Below are positions 7,728 through 14,814 of a stretch of DNA of 18,436 nt, piece after piece (position 1 is the stretch's first letter; each line of letters starts with the position of its first letter). The notes under the pieces were generated by a model. That model saw nothing but the letters and a program-made list of their open reading frames with translations, did no database searches and was not told where the DNA came from. Origin of the DNA: JBBIRM01 sp037441765. GTDB taxonomy: Bacteria > Desulfobacterota > BSN033 > UBA1163. The DNA lies in NCBI GenBank assembly GCA_037441765.1, contig JBBIRM010000044.1, forward strand, positions 1 to 18,436. Reading direction: 5' to 3'. Both the position numbers and the translations under genes were made by a program.

Positions 7728-8888
7728 ATGGATACAAAAATCATTAGCCTTCGGTCTCCTCGTCTTATATTGGCAGGCCTTGGGGCCTCAGAGAGGTTAG
7801 GGCAAGAGGCAAGTGGGATAGGAGCAAAAAGGGTTTTGCTGGTTACTGATCAAGGGGTGGTTGAATCAGGAGTGGCTGAAAAGATCCATGGCCAGTTGAA
7901 AAGGGAGGGGATGGAGGTTGAGATTTTTAAGGAAGTCCTTCCCGATCCAGATATAGAGAATGCGGAGGCCTGTATTGAGGTGGCTAAGAAAGGGAGATTT
8001 GAACTCATAATTGGCTTGGGAGGAGGAAGTCCGATGGACATCGCCTCGATTACATCTGTGATGCTCAAAAACCCTGGAACCATATATGACTATTTCGGGA
8101 TCAATCTGGTGAAGAACCCTGGAGTTCCAACCATTCTTATTCCTACTACAGCAGGTACGGGTGCTGAGGTGACCCCAAATGCCATTCTCACCGATAAGAA
8201 AGAAAAGTTAAAAAAAGCGATTGTAAGTCCTCATATCCTACCTCGAATCTCGATTGTCGATCCTCTGCTTACCATCTCCATGCCTCCCTCGGTTACCTCA
8301 TCGAGTGGGATCGATGCACTCACCCATGCCATTGAGTCTTATACCTCTAATAATGCAACCATTCTGACGGACCTATTTGCTAAAGAGGCAATAGTTATGA
8401 TCGGTCGAAGTTTAAGGACTGCGGTAGCCAATGGCAACAACTTAGAGGCTCGTTATGATATGTCCATTGGAAGCCTTTATGCAGGAATTTCACTGGCCAA
8501 TGCAGGTGTTACTGCAGTTCATGCATTGGCTTATCCCTTAGGAGGACGTTTTAACATACCCCACGGGATTGCCAATGGCCTCCTACTTCCCTATGTGATG
8601 GAGTTTAATGTCCTTGGAAATATACCGAAGTTTGCCCAGGTTTCAAAATTACTTGGAGAAAGGGTGGAACATCTATCCCTTTTAGATCAGGCTTATCATT
8701 CTGCAAGGGCTGTAAAAGCAATCTATAAAGATTTAAAGATTCCACAATCCCTTGGGGAGTTAAATGTTCCAAAGGAGGCCATTTCAGAGATGGCCCGCTC
8801 CGCCATCAATGTAACCAGGTTGATGGGGAATAACCCGAGGAAGATGACAGTTGAAGATGTCGAGAAGATCTATGAGAAGGCTTTTTGA
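7728..8888 (+). CDS. Iron-containing (group III) alcohol dehydrogenase
   Basis: This 386-residue protein, normal family length, is an NAD(P)-dependent oxidoreductase interconverting an alcohol and an aldehyde or ketone. The N-terminal Rossmann-like part has the nucleotide motif GGGSPMD (98-104) and PTTAGTGAEVTP (139-150). The C-terminal helical part supplies the divalent-metal ligands Asp196, His200 (GIDALTHAIE), His265 (AVHALAYPLGG) and His279 (IPHGIAN), all intact. ATG 7728 follows AGGGGT at a suitable distance. The gene sits after a terminator-like hairpin and 32 bases before the aldehyde:ferredoxin oxidoreductase, so it could feed its aldehyde product to that enzyme or reduce it in the opposite direction. 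Members act on ethanol, butanol, 1,3-propanediol, 4-hydroxybutyrate or 3-hydroxypropionate (DddB); sequence alone does not choose. Confidence 0.93.
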   Translation: MDTKIISLRSPRLILAGLGASERLGQEASGIGAKRVLLVTDQGVVESGVAEKIHGQLKREGMEVEIFKEVLPDPDIENAEACIEVAKKGRFELIIGLGGGSPMDIASITSVMLKNPGTIYDYFGINLVKNPGVPTILIPTTAGTGAEVTPNAILTDKKEKLKKAIVSPHILPRISIVDPLLTISMPPSVTSSSGIDALTHAIESYTSNNATILTDLFAKEAIVMIGRSLRTAVANGNNLEARYDMSIGSLYAGISLANAGVTAVHALAYPLGGRFNIPHGIANGLLLPYVMEFNVLGNIPKFAQVSKLLGERVEHLSLLDQAYHSARAVKAIYKDLKIPQSLGELNVPKEAISEMARSAINVTRLMGNNPRKMTVEDVEKIYEKAF

Positions 8889-8920
8889 ATGGAGGATAGA
8901 AAGGGAGGGAGTGACTAAAA

Positions 8921-10762
8921 ATGTTTGGATATCATAAGAGATTCTTAAGGGTGGACCTAACGAACCTAAGGGTCGATGTAGAAGATTTGGACGAAGATTT
9001 ACTACGAAAATATATTGGCGGGGTTGGGATTGAAGCAAAGATTCTTTATGAGGAGGTAGGACCAGAGGTATCCCCTCTCTCACCTGAAAACATTCTCATG
9101 GCTGTAACCGGCCCATTTACTGGAACCGGTGTTCCCACCTCTGGAAGACACCATTTAGTGGCCCGTTCTCCACTGACCGGCCTCTTTGGAGAATCGAATG
9201 TTGGTGGTTCCTGGGGGGTCCACTTCAAGAGGGCTGGGTTTGATGGAATTGCGATAAGGGGAAGATCGGAAAAGCCCGTCTACCTTTGGATTCATAATGG
9301 AAAGGTAGAATTCAGGGATGCTACCCCTATCTGGGGGAAAGACTCCTATGAGTCAGCCCAGTGGTTGAAGAAAGAGACTGCCAAGGAGGCAACCGCAGCA
9401 GTGATCGGGCCTGCAGGTGAGAGGATGGCAAAGATTGCGAGCATTCCACATATTGGCCACATCGTCAGGCAAGCAGCCAGGACTGGTTTGGGCGCAGTGA
9501 TGGGCTCTAAAAATCTTAAAGCGATGGTGGTATTTGGAGATGGGGAAATCCCTGTTGCGGAACCAGAGCAGTTGAAGGCTCACATTAAGGAACTCACCCC
9601 ACACATCCAGAAGGCCACAGAGGCCTTTGGAAAATTTGGAACCTCTGGTGGTATTGATAATTATGAGAAGATTGGAAACTTCCCTCTTAAAAATTGGAGA
9701 GAGGGGAGATGGGCTGGGGCTAAAAAGATATCGGGTGTTGCCATGCATGATACCATTCTATCTGGAAGGAAGGCGTGCCTTCATTGTCCTATTGCCTGTG
9801 GAAGGCATATTAAGGTGACAGAAGGTCCATATGCCCCTATGGATTGCGAAGGTCCGGAATATGAGAGCATTGGGACCTTAGGCGGACTCTGCCTGGTAGA
9901 TGATCTGGTCGCCATTTCCAAGGCCAATCAACTCTGCAATCAATATGGATTGGACACCATCTCGACAGGAGGAATCATTGCCTTTGCCATGGAGGCCTAT
10001 GAGAAGGGGATTTTAACAGCAAAAGATACAGACGGAATTGAATTGACCTGGGGCAATGGGAAGGCTTTGGTGGAGATGGTCCATAAGATGGGCAAGGGTG
10101 AGGGGATTGGTCAACTGATGACTGAAGGATCAAAGAAGATGGCAGAGACTTTGGGAAGGAATGCGATTGAATTTGCAATTCATGTCAAAGGTCTTGAGCC
10201 CTCTGCTCATGATCCAAGGCGGTTCTTCAGCCAGGCCCTCTCTTATGCCACAGCGGCACGTGGGGCATGCCACAATACCAGCTGGAGCCATCCTTATGAG
10301 TTAGCCCTATCCATGCCTGAGATTGGAATTCCCGAGCCTCAGGATCCTTATCAAGTTGAAGGAAAGGCAGAGTTTACCGCAAAGATGCAAGATCTGATGT
10401 GTGTGATGGATGCCCTGATCCTTTGTCGATTTTCACAGGTTGGGAAAGCGGTAAATGTGACCAACCATCTCCATTGGCTTAATTTGATCACGGATTGGGG
10501 GATAGATGTGACTGAATATATGAAGGTGGGAGAAAGGATTTTTAATTTAAAGAGAATGTTTAATTGCAGGCTTGGGGTAAGCAGAAAGGATGATTTTCTT
10601 CCTTATCGGTTCTTAACCTTGGATCGGAAGGGAGAGGATTTGAACAATCAACTTCCACCCCTTGGGAGGCTATTGAGTGATTACTATGCCTATCGAGGAT
10701 GGAGTGAGGAAGGGGTTCCAACTACTCAAAAACTTAGAGAGTTGGGACTCGATGAAATTTAG
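8921..10762 (+). CDS. Aldehyde:ferredoxin oxidoreductase (tungsten- or molybdenum-bis-pterin enzyme)
   Basis: This 613-residue protein oxidises aldehydes to acids with ferredoxin as acceptor, using a W/Mo bis-pyranopterin and one [4Fe-4S] cluster. The N-terminal beta domain shows YIGGVGIEAK and GPFTGTGVPTSGRHHLVARSP in the pattern of the family, followed by ESNVGGSWG. Cluster ligands are Cys286, Cys289 and Cys293 (CLHCPIACG) plus Cys502 (DALILCRF), matching the four-Cys arrangement of the Pyrococcus enzyme. The pterin-contacting GLEPSAHDPR is at about 424-433. Length is standard and the start at 8921 agrees with the conserved 'GY..RFLRVDL' opening. It lies between the alcohol dehydrogenase and a short-chain dehydrogenase, both tightly spaced. 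The aldehyde substrate is unknown; reverse acid reduction with low-potential ferredoxin is also possible in an anaerobe. Confidence 0.95.
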   Translation: MFGYHKRFLRVDLTNLRVDVEDLDEDLLRKYIGGVGIEAKILYEEVGPEVSPLSPENILMAVTGPFTGTGVPTSGRHHLVARSPLTGLFGESNVGGSWGVHFKRAGFDGIAIRGRSEKPVYLWIHNGKVEFRDATPIWGKDSYESAQWLKKETAKEATAAVIGPAGERMAKIASIPHIGHIVRQAARTGLGAVMGSKNLKAMVVFGDGEIPVAEPEQLKAHIKELTPHIQKATEAFGKFGTSGGIDNYEKIGNFPLKNWREGRWAGAKKISGVAMHDTILSGRKACLHCPIACGRHIKVTEGPYAPMDCEGPEYESIGTLGGLCLVDDLVAISKANQLCNQYGLDTISTGGIIAFAMEAYEKGILTAKDTDGIELTWGNGKALVEMVHKMGKGEGIGQLMTEGSKKMAETLGRNAIEFAIHVKGLEPSAHDPRRFFSQALSYATAARGACHNTSWSHPYELALSMPEIGIPEPQDPYQVEGKAEFTAKMQDLMCVMDALILCRFSQVGKAVNVTNHLHWLNLITDWGIDVTEYMKVGERIFNLKRMFNCRLGVSRKDDFLPYRFLTLDRKGEDLNNQLPPLGRLLSDYYAYRGWSEEGVPTTQKLRELGLDEI

Positions 10763-10769
10763 GGGAAGG
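10761..10769 (+). promoter_or_regulatory. Ribosome binding site deciding the start of the SDR gene
   Basis: AGGGGAAGG begins within the stop codon of the aldehyde oxidoreductase gene and ends 3 bases before ATG 10773. It supports that ATG over the in-frame ATG at 10752 and over codons further upstream that overlap the preceding gene by up to 86 bases. Confidence 0.6.
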
Positions 10770-10772
10770 GCG

Positions 10773-11546
10773 ATGGAGAAGGTTCCTTTTTCAGAATTTG
10801 ACCTTTCAGGAAAAGTGGCGATTGTCACAGGTGCAGGGAGGGGGATGGGATACCATATCGCTCTGGCTCTGGCAAAATATGGGGCCGATCTCGTGATCTG
10901 TAGCAGAACAATTTCAGAGTTAGAAAAGACAAAATCAGAGGCAGAAAAGTTTGGACGGCAGGTTCTCATCCAAAAGGTAGATGTCTTGAAGATACACGAG
11001 ATCAATTCAATGGTTGAGGAGGCTAAAAAGACATTTGGCCATATTGATATTCTGGTAAATAATGCTGGGATCAATATCCCCCAATGGGCTGTCGATGTGA
11101 CGGAGGAAGCATGGGATAAGGTTATCGATACCAATCTAAAGGCCCTCTTTTTCTGTGCTCAGGCAGTGGGGAAGGTAATGATCCAGCAACGCAAGGGGAA
11201 GATTATCAATATTTCTTCACAAACAGGGACCGTTGCCATTCCTCAGCGCGCTGCCTATTGCGCAAGTAAAGGAGGTGTCAATCAACTGACAAAGGTATTG
11301 GCCATTGAGTGGGCGCAATACAACATTCATGTCAATGCCATCGCTCCTACCTTTATTGAGACCCCATTCACAAAACCGATGTTTGAAAAAGAAGGGTTTC
11401 GTGAGTACGTCATGAGAAATATTGTCTTGGGAAGAGTTGGGCAACCTCAGGATGTGGTTGGGGCCGTAATCTATCTCGCCTCCGAGGCCTCCGATCTTGT
11501 CACTGGGCATGTCTTGTTAGTAGACGGAGGCTGGACCGCCCATTAG
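10773..11546 (+). CDS. Short-chain dehydrogenase/reductase (classical SDR)
   Basis: This 257-residue NAD(P)-dependent oxidoreductase shows the classical SDR set: cofactor motif TGAGRGMG (19-26), NNAG (96-99) in DILVNNAGIN, Asn121, catalytic Ser149 region (INISSQTG), Tyr162 and Lys166 in YCASK, and the C-terminal VTGHVLLVDGGW. Asp70 after the adenine-binding strands (VDV) is present. An Arg at 45 (SRT) hints at NADP(H) preference, which is weak evidence. Start 10773 was chosen because the family opens with F-x-L-x-G-K-V-A-I-V-T-G soon after it and because of its ribosome site. It starts 10 bases after the aldehyde oxidoreductase stop, so both are probably on one mRNA. The substrate is a hydroxyl or keto compound; annotation as FabG or gluconate 5-dehydrogenase would be overreach. 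Confidence 0.92.
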   Translation: MEKVPFSEFDLSGKVAIVTGAGRGMGYHIALALAKYGADLVICSRTISELEKTKSEAEKFGRQVLIQKVDVLKIHEINSMVEEAKKTFGHIDILVNNAGINIPQWAVDVTEEAWDKVIDTNLKALFFCAQAVGKVMIQQRKGKIINISSQTGTVAIPQRAAYCASKGGVNQLTKVLAIEWAQYNIHVNAIAPTFIETPFTKPMFEKEGFREYVMRNIVLGRVGQPQDVVGAVIYLASEASDLVTGHVLLVDGGWTAH

Positions 11547-11869
11547 AAACTTATTCCTTCTGCTCTTCAGAGGGTTGCTCAGGGGAAAACATTTGCCTTC
11601 AAATTTGCAACCACTGTCCCTGAGAAGTCTTTTATGGGTGGTCTCCAGAAATAGGTGGAATATGGTGTTAGATATGCCTTATAATGTAAGAAACTATTAA
11701 AGAGGAAGTTAAGACCAAAGGATATCCTTGGGAAAGGAAGAAGTAGCAACATGTATTACCATTAATAAAAAGATCTGCCCTGAATCCTTCAGATAAGGAG
11801 TCGGGGCAGAAAAACCTTTGATGGAAAAAGGGGGGATCGCCAGTGGAAATATAAAAAGGAGGTAGAACA
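11547..11869 (+). promoter_or_regulatory. Gene-free 323-base region before the rubrerythrin gene (possible promoter and structured leader)
   Basis: No coding sequence is convincing here. A perfect TATAAT at 11680-11685 could be a -10 element, but no good -35 lies 16-18 bases upstream. A perfect 12-base palindrome AAGGATATCCTT is at 11718-11729. An imperfect 16-bp hairpin has arms at 11774-11789 and 11795-11810 (two non-Watson-Crick positions) and a five-base loop. Read on the - strand this hairpin is followed by a T-rich stretch, so it could also be a terminator for antisense transcription. The rubrerythrin ribosome site AAAGGAGG lies at about 11856-11863. Confidence 0.4.
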
Positions 11870-12292
11870 ATGGTTGAGGAAAAATATGAGAATAAACTTG
11901 GGGTGGCCAAAGGGACATCCATTGAAGAGGCTGTGGAGGCTAACTTTTCTGGTGAGGGAACGGTTGTAGGTATATATTTGGCCATGGCTCGGCAGGCAGA
12001 AAGGGAAGGATACCCTGAAATTGCCGAGGTATTAAAATCGATTGCCTTTGAAGAGGCGTGGCATGCTGCTCGGTATGCGGAGTTGAACGGAAAGGTCAGC
12101 CTTTATACAAAAGATAATTTGGAGGGGAGGATGAGGGGAGAGAAGGGTTCAAATAGAAGCAAACATGAATCAGCACTGAAGGCCAAAGAGTTAGGGATAG
12201 AAGAGGCCTATGAGGTATTTGAGGAAACTTCAAGAGATGAAGCCCGACATGCTGGAGCCCTGGAAGGGTTGTTGAAAAGATATTTCGGTTAA
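11870..12292 (+). CDS. Rubrerythrin-like ferritin-family diiron protein (no rubredoxin domain)
   Basis: This 140-residue four-helix-bundle protein has the two-repeat rubrerythrin pattern: Glu29 in NFSGEGTVVGIYLAMA, ExxH in FEEAWHA (Glu62, His65), a third helix beginning with SALKAKELGI, a Glu pair in EVFEETSRDE (118-119), and a second ExxH at Glu124/His127. These residues can build a diiron site for peroxide reduction. The C-terminal rubredoxin domain of classical rubrerythrin is absent, so an external electron donor would be needed. It sits alone between two intergenic regions and precedes the cyclase gene by about 90 bases. A role in oxidative-stress protection of the oxygen-sensitive AOR and Mo enzymes nearby is an inference. 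Spacing and composition match the neighbours. Confidence 0.88.
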   Translation: MVEEKYENKLGVAKGTSIEEAVEANFSGEGTVVGIYLAMARQAEREGYPEIAEVLKSIAFEEAWHAARYAELNGKVSLYTKDNLEGRMRGEKGSNRSKHESALKAKELGIEEAYEVFEETSRDEARHAGALEGLLKRYFG

Positions 12293-12365
12293 GGTAAATT
12301 TTAATGGTAAGATTTTTCTGGGAAAATCCCATCTTTGATCATGGCCATTCCATTAATCGTGGGCG

Positions 12366-12373
12366 AAAGGAGG
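12366..12373 (+). promoter_or_regulatory. Ribosome binding site deciding the start of the cyclase gene
   Basis: AAAGGAGG ends 8 bases before ATG 12382. An in-frame ATG at 12304 also has a weaker AAGGT upstream and would add 26 residues that the family lacks. A six-bp hairpin (12311-12316 with 12323-12328) lies inside that extension, which makes translation from 12304 less likely. Confidence 0.65.
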
Positions 12374-12381
12374 AAGGAAGG

Positions 12382-13113
12382 ATGAAGATCAAGGGAAAAT
12401 TGATCGATTTAACACAGGAGATTTATCAGGGGATGCCGGTTTATCCAGGACATCTGAAGACCATAATCTGGACCCATCTCTCCCATGAGGAATGCAAGAG
12501 GCAGTTAGGGACAGGATTTTCTTATGAAACGAGAGGCATTTTAATTTGTGACCATGGTCCAACCCATATCGATTCCGTGAGCCATCTTTCAAGGGACCCT
12601 GAGGCTCCCTCGGTTGATCAGATTCCTTTAGAACACTTTATCACCTCAGCCATCTGCCTGGATGTAAGCGACATCCCACAAAAGACTCAATTTGGCCGTA
12701 AGAAGATTGAGGATGAATTGAAAAGGTGGAAATTAGATATTCGAAAAGGAGATACCGTCCTCTTTTATACTGCCCAGTATGACCGATATTATGGGAAACC
12801 TGAATATATGACCGATTATCCAGGGCTTGACCGTGAAGCCACAGAATTTATCATCGATCAAGGTTGTATCTGTTTTGGGGTCGATGCAGCAAGCCCGGAC
12901 ATGTGGTATGATAAGACATACCCTTGCCACAGTGTCTGTGCAGAAAGGAAAGTTACTCATATTGAGAATCTATGTAAGCTTGATAAAGTATTAGGAAAGA
13001 GGTTTACCTTTATCATGCTTCCACTAAAGATTCGAAAGGGGACGGGATCTCCCATTCGTGCGATTGCTCTGGTTCCTGAAGGAGAAGAGGTGAACTGGGA
13101 CCTTACTTCTTAA
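12382..13113 (+). CDS. Cyclase family metal-dependent hydrolase (kynurenine formamidase-like)
   Basis: From ATG 12382 the protein has 243 residues, close to the family norm. Members of this family (PF04199, 'cyclase') hydrolyse amides, cyclic esters or cyclic amides; examples are KynB formamidase and isatin hydrolase. Visible elements are IDLTQEIYQGMPVYPG near the N-terminus and the metal site HGPTHIDSVSH (His58, His62, Asp64, His68), a variant of HxGTHxDxPxH with Pro replacing Gly and Val replacing Pro. The distal part has GVDAASPD, His183, and HIENL with Glu195, the usual further ligands. All expected ligand residues are therefore present. It is the last gene of the + strand catabolic block, and a hydrolase for a lactam, lactone or formamide fits with the upstream Mo-hydroxylase. 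The exact substrate is unknown. Confidence 0.87.
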   Translation: MKIKGKLIDLTQEIYQGMPVYPGHLKTIIWTHLSHEECKRQLGTGFSYETRGILICDHGPTHIDSVSHLSRDPEAPSVDQIPLEHFITSAICLDVSDIPQKTQFGRKKIEDELKRWKLDIRKGDTVLFYTAQYDRYYGKPEYMTDYPGLDREATEFIIDQGCICFGVDAASPDMWYDKTYPCHSVCAERKVTHIENLCKLDKVLGKRFTFIMLPLKIRKGTGSPIRAIALVPEGEEVNWDLTS

Positions 13114-13528
13114 TAGAATCTTTTCAGTAGGAAATCTTTTAAAGTATTTCAAAAAAAGATTTATTCTTCTAAACTCATCCGCCTTGGGAGTCCTCACCCC
13201 CAAAGGGAGTAATACCAACTATTATAATTTCCCACCCATAAGTAAGGTATTACAAAGTGGAAAATAGAGACTTCTGATAACCTTTTTTAAATACTTTTTT
13301 AGAAATCTCAAATATTTTTGTAGACAGATGAAATAAATTTCTGTTATATAAAAATAAATTGAGCGATTTTAAAAAATTAATTTACCCCGTTAGAAAAATA
13401 AACAACTATGCTGTGGGTTGATAATAAAATTCATTTTGGAGTTAATGCTTGGTTTAAAGCCCATTATGAGATATTTCATTAGAAATGTTAAGATTTTCTA
13501 AGGGGTTTACTTTAGGAGGGAGAAAGAT
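13114..13528 (+). promoter_or_regulatory. AT-rich 415-base gene-free region with candidate promoter and hairpins upstream of the NAPRTase gene
   Basis: No coding sequence is supported. From left to right: an AT-rich inverted repeat (13132-13140 with 13154-13162) that may end cyclase transcription; an 8-base inverted repeat GTAATACC/GGTATTAC (13209-13216, 13246-13253); a candidate promoter TAGACA at 13321-13326, 18 bases, TATATA at 13345-13350; and, shortly before the AGGAGGG ribosome site near 13515, two overlapping stems that exclude one another, ATATTTC/GAAATGT (13471-13477, 13482-13488) and TTAGAAA/TTTCTAA (13479-13485, 13495-13501). The promoter would leave a leader of roughly 170 bases. 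The AT-richness alone could produce some of these pairings by chance. Confidence 0.4.
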
Positions 13529-14707
13529 ATGTTTTTTGTGGCAGAGCCTGAGGACGTAAAAGAAGGGAAGATGACTGACATCTATTTTGTCAGGACGATG
13601 GAGGTCCTTAAAGCGAAGAAGATTGATCGATGGGTTAAGGCGGAATTCATTGCCAAACGTTTCCCTGAAGATTATGGATGGGGAGTCCTCGCAGGCATTG
13701 AAGAGGCAGCCCATCTCCTTAAGGAATTGAAGGTCAATGTAAGAGCGATGAGGGAGGGGACAATCTTTCGCGCCTACGAACCTGTGATGGAAATTGAGGG
13801 AAGGTATACAGATTTCGGTCTCTATGAGACTGCGATCCTGGGTCTGCTCTGCCAGGCCTCAGGTGTGGCTACAAAGGCTGCCCGATGTAAGAAAGCGGCA
13901 GGAGAGCGGAATGTGATCAGTTTTGGGGCCAGAAGGATCCATCCCATTATTGCTCCAATGGTCGAGAGAAGCGCTTTCATTGGGGGCTGTGATGGGGTTT
14001 CTGTGGTGAGAAATGCAGAGATGCTTCAGATCGAACCTTCTGGCACTATGCCCCATGCACTGATCCTTCTCATGGGAGATACGGTTGAGGCCACAAAGGC
14101 CTTTGATGAGGTGATTCCTCCAAAGGTGAAAAGGGTTTCCTTGATAGACACCTTTAATGATGAAAAAATCGAAGCCATCCGTGTCGCTGAGGCTTTGGGG
14201 AAGAGGCTTTTTGGAGTAAGGCTCGATACGCCCAGCTCAAGGAGGGGAGACTTTCAAAAGATTATCGAAGAGATTCGGTGGGAACTGGACCTAAGGGGGT
14301 ATGGACATGTGAAAATCTTTGTTAGCGGGGGATTGGATGAGAAAAGAATCCTAAGCCTCAATCCAGTGGTGGATGCCTATGGGGTCGGAACATCGATTAC
14401 CAATGCTCGAGTGATTGACTTTGCCATGGACATCATCGAGATTGATGGCAAACCGCTGGCAAAGAGGGGAAAGATGTCAGGGTCAAAAAGGGTACTTCGA
14501 TGTACCAAATGTTTCCAGGACAGAATGGTTCCTCTCAAAAAAGTCCAAGGATCCTCCAATTCGGATAGATCCCGTTGCTCCTGTGGGGGCCGTTTTAAAG
14601 AACTCCTGGTCCCCCTGATTAAGGATCAAAAGATACTCTGGGATATGCCTACCCCCAAGGAAATTCGGGAATATGTCTTAAGCCAGCTTCCACATTTCGA
14701 TCTATAA
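13529..14707 (+). CDS. Nicotinate phosphoribosyltransferase (with C-terminal zinc ribbon)
   Basis: This 392-residue enzyme converts nicotinate and PRPP to nicotinate mononucleotide in the NAD salvage (Preiss-Handler) route. Family marks are the N-terminal TDIYFVRTMEVL, the FGARRIHP loop (133-140) followed by IGGCDGVSVVRNAE, GTMPHA (172-177) with the histidine region that is phosphorylated in many members, the D-TFND segment (207-211), SGGLD (266-270) and GVGT (285-288). The tail carries two Cys pairs, CTKC (325-328) and CSC (350-352), consistent with a small zinc ribbon as in the archaeal-type short NAPRTases of about 390 residues. ATG 13529 follows AGGAGGG. It stands apart from its neighbours behind a long AT-rich region and so probably has its own promoter. 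The symbol pncB is often used for this function, but this is the shorter archaeal-like subfamily. Confidence 0.93.
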   Translation: MFFVAEPEDVKEGKMTDIYFVRTMEVLKAKKIDRWVKAEFIAKRFPEDYGWGVLAGIEEAAHLLKELKVNVRAMREGTIFRAYEPVMEIEGRYTDFGLYETAILGLLCQASGVATKAARCKKAAGERNVISFGARRIHPIIAPMVERSAFIGGCDGVSVVRNAEMLQIEPSGTMPHALILLMGDTVEATKAFDEVIPPKVKRVSLIDTFNDEKIEAIRVAEALGKRLFGVRLDTPSSRRGDFQKIIEEIRWELDLRGYGHVKIFVSGGLDEKRILSLNPVVDAYGVGTSITNARVIDFAMDIIEIDGKPLAKRGKMSGSKRVLRCTKCFQDRMVPLKKVQGSSNSDRSRCSCGGRFKELLVPLIKDQKILWDMPTPKEIREYVLSQLPHFDL

Positions 14708-14735
14708 ATATTATCAACTGATTAAATCTTGGCAC

Positions 14736-14787
14736 AGGGATTTTTCACCCCAAGAGAACTGTGAGGTTTCTTACGGGGTAAATCCCT
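14736..14787 (+). ncRNA. Long interrupted hairpin in the amrS leader (possible structured RNA element)
   Basis: Pairing blocks from outside in are AGGGATTT (14736-14743) with AAATCCCT (14780-14787), ACCCC (14747-14751) with GGGGT (14775-14779) after a three-base TTC bulge, and AAGAGA (14752-14757) with TTTCTT (14767-14772, one G-T pair) across a two-base bulge. The terminal loop is nine bases. That is about 19 pairs between the NAPRTase stop and amrS. No T tract follows on either strand, so it is not a standard terminator. It resembles no riboswitch I recognise. Confidence 0.5.
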
Positions 14788-14814
14788 CCAAACAAAAAGA
14801 TAGGAAATGAAAAA

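Noticed and set aside
9353..9748. 131-codon - strand frame within the aldehyde:ferredoxin oxidoreductase gene
   Set aside because: It overlaps strongly conserved AOR sequence; the Cys-rich look arises from reverse reading, not from a metal-binding motif with credible spacing.
10677..10772. N-terminal extension of the SDR overlapping the AOR gene
   Set aside because: The extension lacks SDR features, overlaps a conserved gene end, and a good ribosome site supports ATG 10773.
11679..11700. TTATAAT resembling a PerR/Fur half-site before the rubrerythrin gene
   Set aside because: The second half does not match at the required spacing; TATAAT is more simply a -10-like string.
13132..13253. Possible CRISPR-like or transposon terminal repeats in the AT-rich spacer
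   Set aside because: There are only isolated 8-9 base inverted repeats, no regular spacing, no transposase and no target-site duplication.
14730..14747. TGGCAC resembling a sigma-54 -24 element ahead of amrS
   Set aside because: The required GC of the -12 element is missing at the correct spacing (the position reads TT), and the bases belong partly to the hairpin.
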